Assembly: GCF_000143415.4 (NCBI RefSeq)
Contig: NW_003314266.1
Coordinates: forward strand, 1,477,505-1,541,504
Reading direction: 5' to 3'
Length of the DNA stretch: 64,000 nucleotides
Source of the DNA: Selaginella moellendorffii
Taxonomy: Eukaryota; Streptophyta; Lycopodiopsida; Selaginellales; Selaginellaceae
Within the stretch, counting starts at the first letter, position 1, and each line of letters begins with the position of its first letter. Positions 1-10,983 of the stretch are shown piece after piece. A model generated the notes under the pieces. That model saw only the letters and a list, made by a program, of their open reading frames with translations, made no database searches and was not told where the DNA came from. Position numbers and translations under genes: made by a program.

Positions 1-2838
1 CCGGATCCACCACCACGATTGCTACCGCACTCGCGTTTAGACTATCGCCTGTTACAATCGAAGAGAATTGTGTCAAAACCGCTCGCTAGACACAAAACAA
101 AATTGTTCTCACCGTAGACGAAACACTGAGCAACGAACTTGCTTTTATGATAGACATTCTCAATCTTCTCTGGCGCTATGTATTCACCCTGTGCAAGCTT
201 AAAAATGTTCTTTTTCCTGGCAAAAAATGACGTCAAGCAAAATCGAATGACACAAAGCACGTTACCGGTCAATAATTCTCAGCTTCCCGTCAGGTAGCCA
301 GAGACCAATATCACCTGTGTGCAACCAGCCCTCAGGATCGAGAACTTCTTTCCTGGAGAAGAACAGTGTAAGTGAGAGGCCTAAAGTTATAAGAAAAGTA
401 TACGTTTGAACTTCGTCTTTGTAATAGCCCTTAAATATACTTGGTCCCCTGACACATATTTCTCCCCGGGGATATGGCTTGTCCTGGCTTGTATATTCCA
501 TCTCGGTGACATCTTCAAGCTTGATTTCTACAAGAGCACTCAAAAGTTCCAAATCTCAGCTTACTTAATTCTGAAATCATACCACAAGACGAGTTGGGAG
601 CTCCGACATGGCCTGACGTGTTGTCTCCTTCTTGACAAGAAGAAATGAGGCACGCCGTTTCTGTCATCCCATAGCCTTCGAGTACGCACGCACCAAAGCA
701 TCTGTGACATTAACATCTCGATGTCAGATCCATTTTTTTGTGTCCGTGTAGGACACTCACATTCTTAAGAAGTCCAAAACCTCTGGAGAAATAGGAGAGG
801 CACCAGATAATATGAGCCTTACCCGGCCTCCAAGCCTTGCCTTGATCTTGTTAAAAACAAGACGGTCCCAAATAGGAGAAGGAGTCTTATCTGTAAAACC
901 GCCGTCAGGGAGAACATGTATGGAGAAAAACAACCTTTCTCAAGAGCCTGCCGCTTTGCGTTGAAGGCCACATTGAAAAGTTTCTCCCGCAGCCCACCAG
1001 ATGATTGAACTGTGGTTACAATTCTGCAACAGAGACTGAGAAAAGGCGGAACTTTAAGAAGACACCTCACCTGTCATAAATTCTGTTGTAGAGACGGGGA
1101 ACACTAGCAAAAACAGTAGGCCTCAGCAACTCTAAATCATCCATGAGCTTTAAAATGTCCTGCAAGATGAAGAGTTAGCACAGAACTATAACAGGGAAGG
1201 CTCCTACCCCTTGATAAAATCCTAAAGAGGCTCCATAATGTGCCATAGCTATTATGTTCGTCCTCTCGTAAATATGTGCTAAAGGTAAATAAGAAATATG
1301 TCTGGTACATAGCCATTTGGTCAAAGGTTCGAAAAATAAAGTATTTCCCACTCACACATCTGAAGGGTACAACTTGATCGTCAAACAGGCACCTGAACAG
1401 CTGGCCACAAGGTTATGGTGGCTAAGCATCGCTCCCTGTAAAGAAAATTCCCTTCTTAACTTGAACAGTCGCAAAGCCTTAACCTTTGGTGTGCCCGTTG
1501 TCCCGCTAGTATAGCATATCGTTGCAATATCGTCAGGCATAGGCGGAATAAATGGCCTTTCATCGATTCGACCCTGCATGTAAGCTTTGAGGACACATCA
1601 GAATCGAGGTAAATGAAATACCTGTGCTTCAAATTTTGAATAGGATACAATCTCTACTCCAGACGTTTGTGGGAGTGAAGGAAGTAAATGTTCCGAACCT
1701 CCAATGACCTGAACAAATGATAAAAATGTTCATCCAACAAATACAAATATATCAAGATTCTACCACAACAAGCCGCACAGATGGAAGGTCTGAAAGACAG
1801 CTGAGAAGCTGCAAGCACAAAGAATATTAAAGAACATGTAAATGTAGAAGCTACGAAAAAAAAAAAAAACACAAACCGTATTTAATTTATCTGCAGTACA
1901 AAAGACAGCTGAAAGCTCAGCGTGATTGATGATAAATGTGACCGCATCAGCACCTGAAAGATAAAAACATTCCGGTGATGATCATCAAACAGGTCATAAC
2001 GTACCAAGTGTGTCATATAACGGAACAGAGACGTAGGAATATGACGAACAGGCGTGCTCAATAACTATCCATTCAGCGCGATTAATCATGTAGAGTCCGA
2101 TACCCGATCCCTGCAAACAATTAAGTTAAATCCCGTGCATACAGATTCAAAGTTCCACCTTTGGGATCCCACGAGAAACAAGACTCGATCCAATAGCCGT
2201 TCGCGCGGCACCAGCTTCTCCATAAGTAACCCATCTGTACCTGTTAGACGAACCGAGTAAAACCAAGTCCGTGTTTTAGATTGTCTTACTCTCCAACAGT
2301 CCCATCTTCGCGAACTCTTGTCCCAAGATACTTGGAGTCACCATAGGAGCGAACGGCGTACCTGATATCCGAGCGTGATCATAACATCCCAGCTTCACTT
2401 TTGTACTTACACAAAGTTGTCGTGCAGTGTGAGAATTTCCGGATGATTTGGGAAGTGATCCACGAGCTTCAGAGGAGATCGAATGGACCTATGCAGCAAG
2501 TGAAAAATTGATAAAGCACAATATTAGTTAATCCACAGTACCTATACACATTCCACTTCCCATTTTTAAGCTTTTCGGGAAGAATAACACTATAGCCTTG
2601 CTCTGCGAAGCAGCATATCAATACAAGAGCCAGGATTAAATTGAAGTATCACCCACCAATGAAAAATTCTCCAGCTGTTGGATGAAAATCGAGCAGCTGC
2701 GATTGCCCTACAGCGGAAAAGAGAAAAAGAAAAAATGAAGAAAAATCAGCCGTTTCAATCCTGGAAAAGGCCTTTACCTGTCGCGAGACTGGCAATATGC
2801 CCGTGGATGATCTTGAGCCGGCGCTGAGCTGAATCCAT
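1..2838 (-). CDS. LACS6/7-like: Peroxisomal long-chain acyl-CoA synthetase, LACS6/7 type (3' end off the left edge)
   Basis: Activates long-chain fatty acids to acyl-CoA inside peroxisomes for beta-oxidation, by the two-step AMP-forming reaction. It is read from many short exons on the minus strand. The AMP-binding P-loop [10 protein letters not shown] lies near 1505-1530, split by an intron directly after TPK. Later exons give [11 protein letters not shown]-like, [11 protein letters not shown] and [22 protein letters not shown] motifs, which match plant LACS6/7 closely. I place the start at 2838 because that reading begins [24 protein letters not shown] fits the PTS2 pattern R-L-x5-H-[L/I], at the position where LACS6 carries its PTS2. 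The first exon ends near 2778 with a good GT donor. The last visible exon (1-50) reads [16 protein letters not shown], so about the last 110 residues, including any C-terminal PTS1, lie outside. Family is certain; LACS6 versus LACS7 cannot be decided. Confidence 0.93.
2822..2838 (-). other. PTS2 peroxisomal targeting signal coding segment (start region of the LACS)
   Basis: The first codons encode a nonapeptide R-L-K-I-I-H-G-H-I beginning at residue 7, just after MDSAQR. It fits the PTS2 consensus with the key R, L and H residues; position 9 is I instead of the commoner L. The following Ala-Ser-Leu-Ala is typical of the cleaved presequence. This decides the start codon: the longer upstream frame (M at 2942) does not run in this phase. 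Confidence 0.75.
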
Positions 2839-3262
2839 CCAGTATCTCCCACAATATTTCCCACAATCCGATTGACCTTTCTTTCCCGCAGCTTTTTCTT
2901 GCCCTCGATCAGACACTCACTCGATTCACAGCTCCAGGGCACCCGATCAATCGATTGCTAGGAGGAAGCGAATCCAAATCCCTCACCGATGCATTGGAAT
3001 GCGGCTCGTCATCTACCAGAACAATGATCGAAGCCGCGGATCGAGACAAACTAGCATTGCCAAACCTGGTAGGGCGCCAGGAGCAAGGAGAAAAAAAACT
3101 AAAAAGGGATACGTGTTGTCAAGAGTTTCATCTATTTGAGGCGGTGAAATTCCACGGATATTCCAAATAGGGCATATTCGCCGCATCACATCCAACTTTA
3201 TCCATTTTGTTTATGTACAGGGTTAATCCGCAACCGTCCCCCAATCGCCACCGTTGGCTCCG
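2839..3262. other. Intergenic: LACS 5' flank and PTEN2 3' flank
   Basis: 424 bp between the LACS start and the PTEN2 stop, both genes on the minus strand. It must hold the LACS promoter and leader and the PTEN2 3' UTR. I see no further coding sequence or clear motif. Confidence 0.5.
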
Positions 3263-5750
3263 CTACTCGCTGGCGTAGTCGTCTTCGTCTCCAAACGTAA
3301 ACACGGAGGCGTCCGCCGCGATCGCTCGGAAGTCATTCGATTCATCCTCAGCCTTCTCCTTCTTGCTGGGATGATCTTCCTTGACATGGACGTAGTCACT
3401 GGATTCGTCCTTGTCTGATCGAGCTTTGGGAGCTTCTTCCGCCGCCGGAGACGAATCGGATGACTTTGGACGATTCTCGCTGCTCACTACTGCTGCTGCT
3501 GCTGCTCCACAGCTTAACTCCGGTTCCGGATGCTTTGGAGCTGTAGTCTCGACGCGAACACCCTGGTTCTCCTTTCTGTGAGAATCGCCATCTTCACTAT
3601 CACTGAATACGTCGTCGTTCTCGCGGGATTCTGTGTCGGGTGATCGCTGGGGAGCCTGTGGCAGCGGTGGGCTTTCGCGAGGAGGTACAGGAGGGACACT
3701 CGCGTTTGGATCCAGAATTACCACTTCTACTTGAAAGCCTGGAGAAGGAAGCCTCCTCTGGAAGAAACGAAACAGTCAAGGTGAGATTTTAAAGCAAGCT
3801 TAAGCACCTTGTCGAACCCATCGAGATCTGCCACGTTGAGAATTTGTCTTGTCTCCATCATGGTTGTGTTTAGCCAGCTGAGAGCATTTTAAAAACGTTC
3901 AACTTGGATCACCAAAGCCACTTGAACTCACCAGTAAAAGTCTCCGTGGCGGTCCTGAAAAAGGATCTTGAAATCGCCATCAAGATCCGCGACGCACCTC
4001 TCTCCGGGCAAAGCGAACACCATTATCCCTCTCCTGGGTGCACTGAACCAGAAATCTTCAGGCTGCACCAGCAGTACGACGAACATAAGAGCGAGAAGGG
4101 ATGATGACACGAAAGAAAAGCATCTACCATCATGTCTTTCGTCCTCGGATGTTTTTTTGTTGAGAACAATATGCCTGAAAGCAGATGATGAGACTTGCAC
4201 TTCAACCGTATTAGTTACCAACCATTGTGATCGGATACTGTGATGGCTGGTCTGATCCAATAAGGGCACCTATGAAGCCTGATCCCCCTAAGAATGCACC
4301 TGCGATGTAGAGGGCCAGATAAAAACACAGTTTTGCTGTGAACTACAGCTCACTTTCGCCCGGCTGGTGTTTCTCCGTTGAATTCCTTTAGAACGCGTTC
4401 AAAATACTTGACATAACGCTGCAAAGAAGGCCAAGTATCAGTTCAGCATCACAAGAGCAGGACATTACAATTTGACTCGGTAGAATAAGACCCTTGCTAT
4501 CGATGCACCGCCTCTCGTTATAGTTTGCGATGCATTCTTCGGCAGTCGGAAAAAACTGTAGCATAAAAGTGGTGACAGGATAGACTCTAAAAAAGTGTTA
4601 CCTTAAGATACAGAAGAAGGCACGATATCATCAACCCGGTGCGCGCTTTCCCCGCTTTGCAATGAACCACTACGACGTTGTCGAGGTTCTCTTTAAGCCA
4701 ACCATATGCACTTCGACAGAAGGCCAAGACCAATTGCAGTGGGGGACAATTGTGATCGTCGAATGGAAACGATGCAACCTGCGGGACATCCAAAAATCAA
4801 TACAAAGCAGGCACGAAGGCAGTCGTTTGTCTACCTTGCCTTCCAGCAAAGAAACATCGTAAAGCCTTTCAGAGCAAAGGTTATACACTTTGTACTTCCC
4901 CTACAATGAAACACACAGAATCAAGGCAAGAGAGATCAATACAACACTGTCTCACCTTATGTTGCGTTTCGAAAAACCTTATAACTTCCTCCATATGGTT
5001 TCTGTAAAATCCCTGTGCAAACCGAGCAGCCCATAAGCATTGCCGAATTAAAAAAGAGAAAGAAAAATCACCTCAACGTAGCCAAGGATACCAGAGCTCA
5101 TGTCGCCGGCAGGAAAGCCCATGGCGATAATGCTATCAGTGATATACGTCATGTCCAAGTCGAAGCCACCTTCCTACAAAGCAAAGAATTAGAAAAACAA
5201 AACAAGCACACACAAAACATACCTGATAGCGTCGTTTGTTCTGCGAGACCAAATGCCTAGCTCTTGTTTGGACCACCTTGACTGCATTCCTGGACGAGTC
5301 GAGAAATCCCTTCGTGAAAGTACCAAATGCCCCGTCTTGAGCTTGAGCCGGGGCTGTTGTGGTGGGCAATTCGTCGTCCACCACTGGGATCTTGGCCGGG
5401 ACTCTCTTCCCAAATCCACTGGAGAGAATGCTGAAAGGCGACTTGGAGTCCTTGGGCGAGCTCGCATTTGAATTCTCTTTGGCATCTTTCGGAGAGATTG
5501 GAAGCTTCAAGCTCTTGGCCCACGTCGAGATCCCAGCCACTGAGAGCTTGGACGGCGCCTCTGTAGATCCGTCACCTGGAGTAGCGGCGGCTGTTCTCGA
5601 GAAGAAACTGGCGCTCCTCTGGTAGAATTTCGACCGCTGCTGAGTCGCCGCAGCAGCTCCCTCCGTAACCGAAATCTCGACAGGCACCTCCGACGGCTCC
5701 ACCGATACGCTCACGGGAGCTTCCGGCGAGCTCTCCATCGAGATCTGCAT
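3263..5750 (-). CDS. PTEN2-like: Plant PTEN2-type dual-specificity/phosphoinositide 3-phosphatase
   Basis: Predicted to remove the 3-phosphate from phosphoinositides; plant PTEN2 enzymes are also linked to phosphatidic-acid binding. The first exon (5750-5180) encodes a Ser/Pro/Ala-rich region with the plant-PTEN2 block GISTWAKSLKLP, then FGTFTKGFLDSSRNAVK and RHLVSQNKRRYQ, the entry to the phosphatase domain. The signature HCKAGKARTG (catalytic Cys codon at 4659-4661) is complete, followed by the C2-like domain with FSTKKHPRTKD, EDFWFSAPRRGIMVFALPGE and FKILFQDRHGDFY (about 4250-3940). The C-terminal exon (3724-3263) is a 150-residue acidic Ser/Pro/Asp tail ending DEDDYASE. It is spread over about eight exons with short introns. 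Start chosen at 5750; a Met four codons later (5738) is equally possible. It lies 245 bp from a divergent gene. Confidence 0.93.
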
Positions 5751-5995
5751 GGAAGAACTCGAGCTGAGCCAGAATAGGGAGAGAAATCGCGCATCCGGTA
5801 GCTAATCCACAGCATTTCATCCAGTCTGTGCCAATGTGGCCAATACCTGAGAGCGCTCCGACGCCTCGTGAGCTAGAGATCCATCGATGGAAAGAACAAA
5901 CCCTAGGGGCTCTGCCTAATCTTGCGAGTTAAAATTACTGGTAGTTCACTTTAGGGCTCTTCCGTAAAACGCGGAGAAGAGCTCTGTCTCTATCC

Positions 5996-6576
5996 ATGGC
6001 GATCGAAGCTCCAGCAATTCAAGATTTTGATCCTCAGCACCATCAACACTACGGCACCTTCTCGCCCCTTGATCCCGCCCGGAGATCCTCACAATATCCC
6101 GGGAGCCTTCCAGGTCTCGAATTCGATTTTGCGATCGCGCCGCGCTGCTCGATCTCGCCAAAACTATCATGAAGTTTCCTATTCTGGTTGTGGCAGTAGC
6201 GATCGCTGAGGGGCGCGCCTTGTACGCCTCTCGAATCGTCCGCGAGGAGGAGCCCCCACTCCCGCTTTGCAACATTGGCATTGGATGGTTTCTGTGAGTT
6301 CTTTGGATCCCGTGCCTAAGCTGAGATCTAAATTGGATAAGTCCTCCAGATTCGCGATTGGATTCGTTAGCATCATCCCCTGGTTCGTGGGCGCGATCAT
6401 CTTCGCCTGCTTCACGCACGATTGGAGAGAAAGGGCTGGGCTCGCAGCCTGTACGGTGGCTGTAAGCAATCTATACGATCGCTCCACAAAGTTCTAGCTG
6501 ATCTTTCTTGCTAAGCACGATTTCTTGTGCGCAGGCGTTCGTGACAATCCTCGTCGGAGGCTCTCGGTTCTTGTGA
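5996..6576 (+). CDS. 60S ribosomal protein L18a-like membrane protein
   Basis: A small plant protein annotated L18a-like by homology; it is a two-helix membrane protein and not a ribosomal subunit. I assembled four exons: 5996-6113, 6197-6293, 6350-6461 and 6534-6576. All junctions have GT/AG ends and keep phase. The product starts MAIEAPAIQDFDPQ (His/Gln/Pro-rich), then VAIAEGRALYA, which matches the family's VAEGRPVRE block. The conserved CNIGIGWFLF and SIIPWFVGAIIFACF hydrophobic segments and the HDWRERAGLAACTVA motif follow, ending GGSRFL. The molecular function of this family is poorly known. It is divergent to PTEN2 and convergent with the DOMON-b561 gene. Confidence 0.85.
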
Positions 6577-6918
6577 TCGAGATCACAATGCCACGAAAAC
6601 AGCCAATTTGCCGTGCGCGGGACCCGATCTTTTACACGTGGCACCTTCCTTTTCAGCCACGTGCTTTAATTTTATTTTACCTGAATAATCTATTTTATAG
6701 CACTTCTCTCCATTTCCACTAAAAATGTAGGTTTTATAGATATAGAAAATGTGCGTGACTGAACTGGCCAACTTCGATTAATCGTTCAAAGAAAACGACC
6801 ATCAAGCTAGCGCAGATCCAGTCATAGAGAAAAAATCGCGAATAAATCGATCTAGAGCTACAGCCACAGAGAGAAAAGACAATAACAAAAAGGGAGAAGC
6901 ATACAAACCAAGTTTCGA
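6577..6918. promoter_or_regulatory. Convergent intergenic region with two G-boxes
   Basis: 342 bp between the stop codons of two convergent genes. It holds CACGTG at 6635-6640 and again at 6658-6663, arranged as an inverted pair (ACGTGGC ... GCCACGT). G-boxes are normally promoter elements, so finding them here is unexpected; they may be chance or lie in a 3' UTR. Confidence 0.4.
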
Positions 6919-8130
6919 TCACACTCTACCGTGAGCGTTGAACTGCGGCTCCTGCGCGTAAGGATTGGACGAGTTCCTCGCGTTCTTCACGGGCGAGGAC
7001 GACGATTTGCTTCTCCGCCGCTGGAAATAGATCGCCCAAGTCACGGCCTCGAGGATGAGCGCGACGACGCCCAGCGCGATGATGATCCCAATGTAGGCGT
7101 TCTTCCATCCCTTGGCCGGGTCCAGGATGTCGAATCCCTTGAAGATGTTGGCGATGGCGAGCGCGATCGTGGCGTAGCCAATGCCGTGGTGGTAGGCGTT
7201 CCAAAACGTCCTGTAGCTGTGCGTCTTGTTCGGCCGGAGCACGATCGCGAACACCTGGAGCGTCCCAAACACGAACATCGTGATCCCAATGTTCCTGTGC
7301 GTGTTGTATCTCACTCCAACCGAGTCGGATCCCAGGCGGAGCCCGATCGCCCAGCCCACCACCCCGAGGATGTATCCCAGCGTCTGGCAGGCGACGTGGA
7401 GGTAGAACCAAGTTGGATCGGCCCACTCGAACGATCGGAGGTAGCGCGCGGACATGGCACCGATCGGGAGGAGGATCCCCCAGCCGATAGCGTTGAGGAT
7501 GCCGTGCGCGTTCCGGAGGTGGAGCCGCGGGATACCGGCCGAGCTCGCGGCGCCAGTGGCGAGATCGAGGCTCCCGGCCGAGGACGTGGAGGCTTGGTCC
7601 AGAGCGTGGGCTTGTGGAGCGTCGCCATTCACCTGGCTCCCCCGGTTCCAGATGTGGAAGATGTTGCTACTCGGGCTGGTGAGGCGGAGTAGCGCGGTGA
7701 ATCTCGCGGTGGTGCCTTGGATCTCCACGGCCTGGGCGAGGACGGTCACGTCGGTGGTGGAATTCCTCAAGATAGCCTGCCGCGAGCCCGTGAGGCTGTA
7801 GAGCATGAGATGGCTGCCCGATGCGTTGCTGAAAGCGATGAGCGCCGAGGCCCCGTCCATCCCCGCTCGGCTTGGATTGTAGCCCCAGCCCACCCAGCCG
7901 GACGCGCTGGGGAGAGAGCCCGAGAAGGCGATCTCCAGGGTCCGGTTCTCGGCGATGAAGGTCCAGGCGATCGTCGCCCCCTGCGACAGGCTCTGGCACT
8001 GCATGAAGCTCGACTGCGTGTTCGCGATCGTGAGCTGCCGCAAGCACTGCTGGGCCGCGGATGGAGCGATGAGCGCCGAGAGGGCAAGGATCGAGATAAA
8101 TATCGCCATTCTTGCTGTTGCCGAGGCCAT
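6919..8130 (-). CDS. DOMON and cytochrome b561 domain protein (CYBDOM)
   Basis: A predicted transmembrane electron-transfer protein (ascorbate-linked, plasma membrane). The DOMON domain is an outward-facing haem domain and the b561 core carries electrons across the membrane. The single exon encodes 403 residues: signal peptide MAIFISILALSALIAPSAA; a DOMON domain at about residues 30-185 (SFMQCQSL, GWVGWGYNPS, FHIWNRGS); then a b561 core of five to six helices with the haem-ligand histidines in LRNAHGILNAIGWG, WFYLHVACQTLGY, YNTHRNIGI and YHHGIGYATI. The tail is Ser/Asn-rich. I chose the Met at 8130 because it is followed by the signal peptide. The frame stays open 66 codons upstream, but that extension is a repeat-derived leader. 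Confidence 0.92.
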   Translation of the reverse strand: MASATARMAIFISILALSALIAPSAAQQCLRQLTIANTQSSFMQCQSLSQGATIAWTFIAENRTLEIAFSGSLPSASGWVGWGYNPSRAGMDGASALIAFSNASGSHLMLYSLTGSRQAILRNSTTDVTVLAQAVEIQGTTARFTALLRLTSPSSNIFHIWNRGSQVNGDAPQAHALDQASTSSAGSLDLATGAASSAGIPRLHLRNAHGILNAIGWGILLPIGAMSARYLRSFEWADPTWFYLHVACQTLGYILGVVGWAIGLRLGSDSVGVRYNTHRNIGITMFVFGTLQVFAIVLRPNKTHSYRTFWNAYHHGIGYATIALAIANIFKGFDILDPAKGWKNAYIGIIIALGVVALILEAVTWAIYFQRRRSKSSSSPVKNARNSSNPYAQEPQFNAHGRV

Positions 8131-8184
8131 TGCTCGATGGATCGCCACGAAATTTCGAACGCTATGGAATATCTCGGGCGCTTG

Positions 8185-8267
8185 GATCGAGCAAGGAAGA
8201 TCGGAATATCGCGAACCTGATCGGTGAATCGAGCAAGGAAGATCGAAATATCGGGAACCTGATCGAT
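8185..8267. repeat. Tandem duplication of about 41 bp in the CYBDOM leader
   Basis: Two adjacent near-identical units (8185-8225 and 8226-8267), each containing ATCGAGCAAGGAAGATCG, then AATATCG and AACCTGATCG, with a few substitutions. It lies just upstream of the chosen start codon, in the probable 5' UTR. Confidence 0.85.
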
Positions 8268-8760
8268 CGCAGGCCGCGCTGCTGCAAGAGGGTTTTGGAT
8301 CCGGCCGGGTTCTTGGAAGAAGTGCCACCCCTGGAAGCTTATATCCTCGCGAATCGCCTAGAACAGGTCGCTGTCCGGTGGAATTTGTTTACTTGTTCAT
8401 CCTGCTACGAACAACACGGTCATGGTACCTAGAATTCCTACAAATCGGCAGAAGCTCACCAGAAGGCGCGAGCGGCATGCGCCAAGCCGGGCCCGACGAA
8501 GTCTTTGAGCAGAGGAGCTAGAGCCCTAAAACCGCGTTGCATGCTCATTATTCGGCCACGTGGAGGCCACGGGTCAGCGACACGTCGACGACCCCGCCGA
8601 AATGGAGCCAGCCGTTGGATCTCGGGCGAATTTGAATAAGAGCCGTCGGATGAGGAGCAGCCATTGAGGACTTTTGTTTAAAGTTTGGTGGAAGGTAACA
8701 ATAGTTCTTCCATTCAACACGGCGCTGGTTTTAGACGAGTGATGTAATGCTGAGGAGAGC

Positions 8761-8762
<2 letters not shown>

Positions 8763-8794
<32 letters not shown>
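8763..8794. repeat. (GA)16 microsatellite
   Basis: Sixteen uninterrupted GA units downstream of the erlin stop codon. Confidence 0.97.
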
Positions 8795-8796
<2 letters not shown>

Positions 8797-9075
8797 CTTC
8801 TAATTTGCGAGCTAAGATTTCTATAGCTCCTTTCTCCTTTCCACCTGGTTCTCTTTCTTTCGTTTTTCCCATAATGCGGTTTACAGTTAGATTCTTGGCT
8901 CGCAATCAAGCAAAGAGCTACCGCGTCTGCAAGCTTGGATTCTAAAGCACGAATTTGACGAAAAGAAAGCAAAGACAGAGAAGGAGATCTCCGTACCGTG
9001 ACACTCCCCAGAGACGGATGATAGAGAACTCTACCAAAATTTTCTCGTGAACTGGGTGGACTTTGTGGATTGTCG

Positions 9076-10686
9076 TTAGGAAGAGTCGATAGGACTTGAA
9101 GAGAGTGTTGAAAGGTAGCTGCCAAGCAATCTTTGGTCCATGACCATGCTCGGGATCTAAAAGCAACGCGGAGAGGTTGATCAAAGCCTCAAAGTCGTCG
9201 ATTCGGCAAAGAAAGAATCCGTACCTTATCTCCGAAGAAGATCTTTGAATTGTTGGTGATGGACTCGATAAACTTGAGCTCCAGAAACTCCGGAGTTAAC
9301 TTGAGCTTGTTAGCCTCAGCCTCCCTCAGCACCCTTTTGGAAGAGAAACAATAAAGATCAGATCTTTTCACGCGCTCCAGATGAAAAGAAACTTGTACCT
9401 ATAGAAGTTCGCATCAGCCAGGCTCTTCTCCCGGCCCAGGAAGATTTCGTTCTCGATCTCTTGCTGCCGTTTGGCACTCTCCTTCTCCATGACGCGCTGC
9501 TCCATCAGGATTTTACTGACGTGAGCATCCTTCTCGGCCTCGGTCACAGCTTGTTTCTTGTGAGTCTCGGCTTCTTTCTCCAGGACTTTTTGCCTCTCGA
9601 CGGCAATCAGTACCTGGGAAACAGGGAGGTTTTAGTGTTTCGTGAAGCAAAAGTATTGTCCACGAAACGAAAAAAACGAACCTTAGTGCGTTCTTCTTCC
9701 ATGCTCTCGTAGTTACGAGCAATTGTTGCCGGAATAGTTGGCTTCGTCACACGCACACCGATAATCTCAATTCCTGGAGCATAGCGTGTGCAGTCTCGCT
9801 GGATCGCGTCCTTCATGATCTCGTCGATCTAAAGCCATGCGATCGTAAGACCAATGGCTTACATACTAAGAATGAACGAACCTGATCGAACTTATCAATG
9901 TACACTTCCTGGAGTGAATGCGCGCTGCAAAACTGGTTGATTTCATGGTGGATCTTGTCGTAGATCCACGTCTTGTCGTAGCTCACACCGTAGTTGAGAA
10001 TAGTTTCATACACAAGCTCCTTCTTGAGACGATTCACCACCTAAAACCACACCAAAACACCTCACTGCCTCACTTCAAACGAGAGCTTTTACACACCTCA
10101 ATCTTCTCGAAGTAGATCATCACTCCACCCTTCGTACCACAGGGAATGTCTTTCACCTGAGAGTCGTCGTAAGAAACACCAACTCATCAAAAGAAAAATT
10201 CCCCTAGACTCTTGCCTGATCGGTTTGTATAGTAACTTGGATAGGCTCGTACTGTGTGAGGATTGGGACCATCAGATGAAAACCTGGGAAAAGAAAGACA
10301 CAAAGAAATAGCTAAGTTGCTACATCATATATGATGAGAACCTAGAGAAGAAATAGAAGAAAAAAAGAAAGGAGCAACAATTACCAGGCTCGGAGATAGT
10401 CTTGAGCAAAGCACCGCCTCTCCAGTAGACCCCAACATGACCTTCTGGAATCTGGTGGAGTACGCCGAAATTCGTCCCGGCCACAGTGATGGGGACCAAA
10501 ACCTACAATCGATCGATCCATTTGAGTAAAATATGGACCTACAGAGCCCGCATTCTTGCATTGATCTACGCGAGCTGCCGCTCGATCGATCGATCTTACC
10601 AGTGCGAGCGCCAGCGGGAGGAGCTCCAGCGCCCTCAGGCCGCCCGCCCCCGGCCTCGGCGAAGGCGTCGTTCTCGTGGCGTCCAT
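9076..10686 (-). CDS. ERLIN-like: Erlin-like SPFH-domain protein of the ER membrane
   Basis: Member of the stomatin/prohibitin/flotillin superfamily; erlins form ring assemblies at sterol-rich ER membrane and work with ERAD. Exon 1 (10686 downwards) gives [16 protein letters not shown] and an N-terminal hydrophobic anchor. Later exons give [63 protein letters not shown] and a long charged coiled coil ([28 protein letters not shown]). The erlin block [19 protein letters not shown] and [17 protein letters not shown] close the domain. My last exon ends [12 protein letters not shown] with a stop at 9076-9078. All these blocks match plant and animal erlins. An upstream in-frame Met at 10809 exists, but the shorter start agrees with the family length of about 370. 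Confidence 0.93.
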
Positions 10687-10983
10687 GATCCAATGGATTG
10701 AATGGAAAAACCCTTGTCCCTTACACAAGAAACGTTTATACGGTCTTGTCACGTAGTGTTTCCACTCGAGAGAGAGAAAAGCCTTGTGTCCTCTCGAGCG
10801 CTTCTCCAAAGAACTTCACAAGAGAGGTGGAAAAAAAAATTTCTCCTCGCTACAAAGAGAGAACTTTCTCCATAGCCAAAATGTATTCTTTGACAAAATT
10901 GTATGCTTACAGATATAACATGCCTTGTGTATAAGGAACTTTAGACAAAAAGAAAAAAGAAAGAAAGAAAAACAACGGAGAAC
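10687..10983. other. Intergenic: erlin 5' flank and WRKY 3' flank
   Basis: 297 bp between two minus-strand genes, with A- and AAAGA-rich stretches near 10830-10980. No coding sequence is recognised. Confidence 0.5.

Larger units (their letters stand above)
8131..9075. promoter_or_regulatory. Intergenic: CYBDOM promoter and erlin 3' flank; palindromic G-box and (GA)n
   Basis: 945 bp between two minus-strand genes. A palindromic G-box CCACGTGG lies at 8556-8563, about 425 bp upstream of the CYBDOM start. A (GA)16 microsatellite lies at 8763-8794, probably near the erlin 3' UTR. I see no extra gene; open frames here are short and repeat-driven. Confidence 0.55.

Noticed and set aside
6931-7692. 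Plus-strand open frame of over 250 codons opposite the DOMON-b561 gene
   Set aside because: It results from biased codon use of the real minus-strand gene, which has clear domains; the antisense product is Arg/Asp/Val-rich and featureless.
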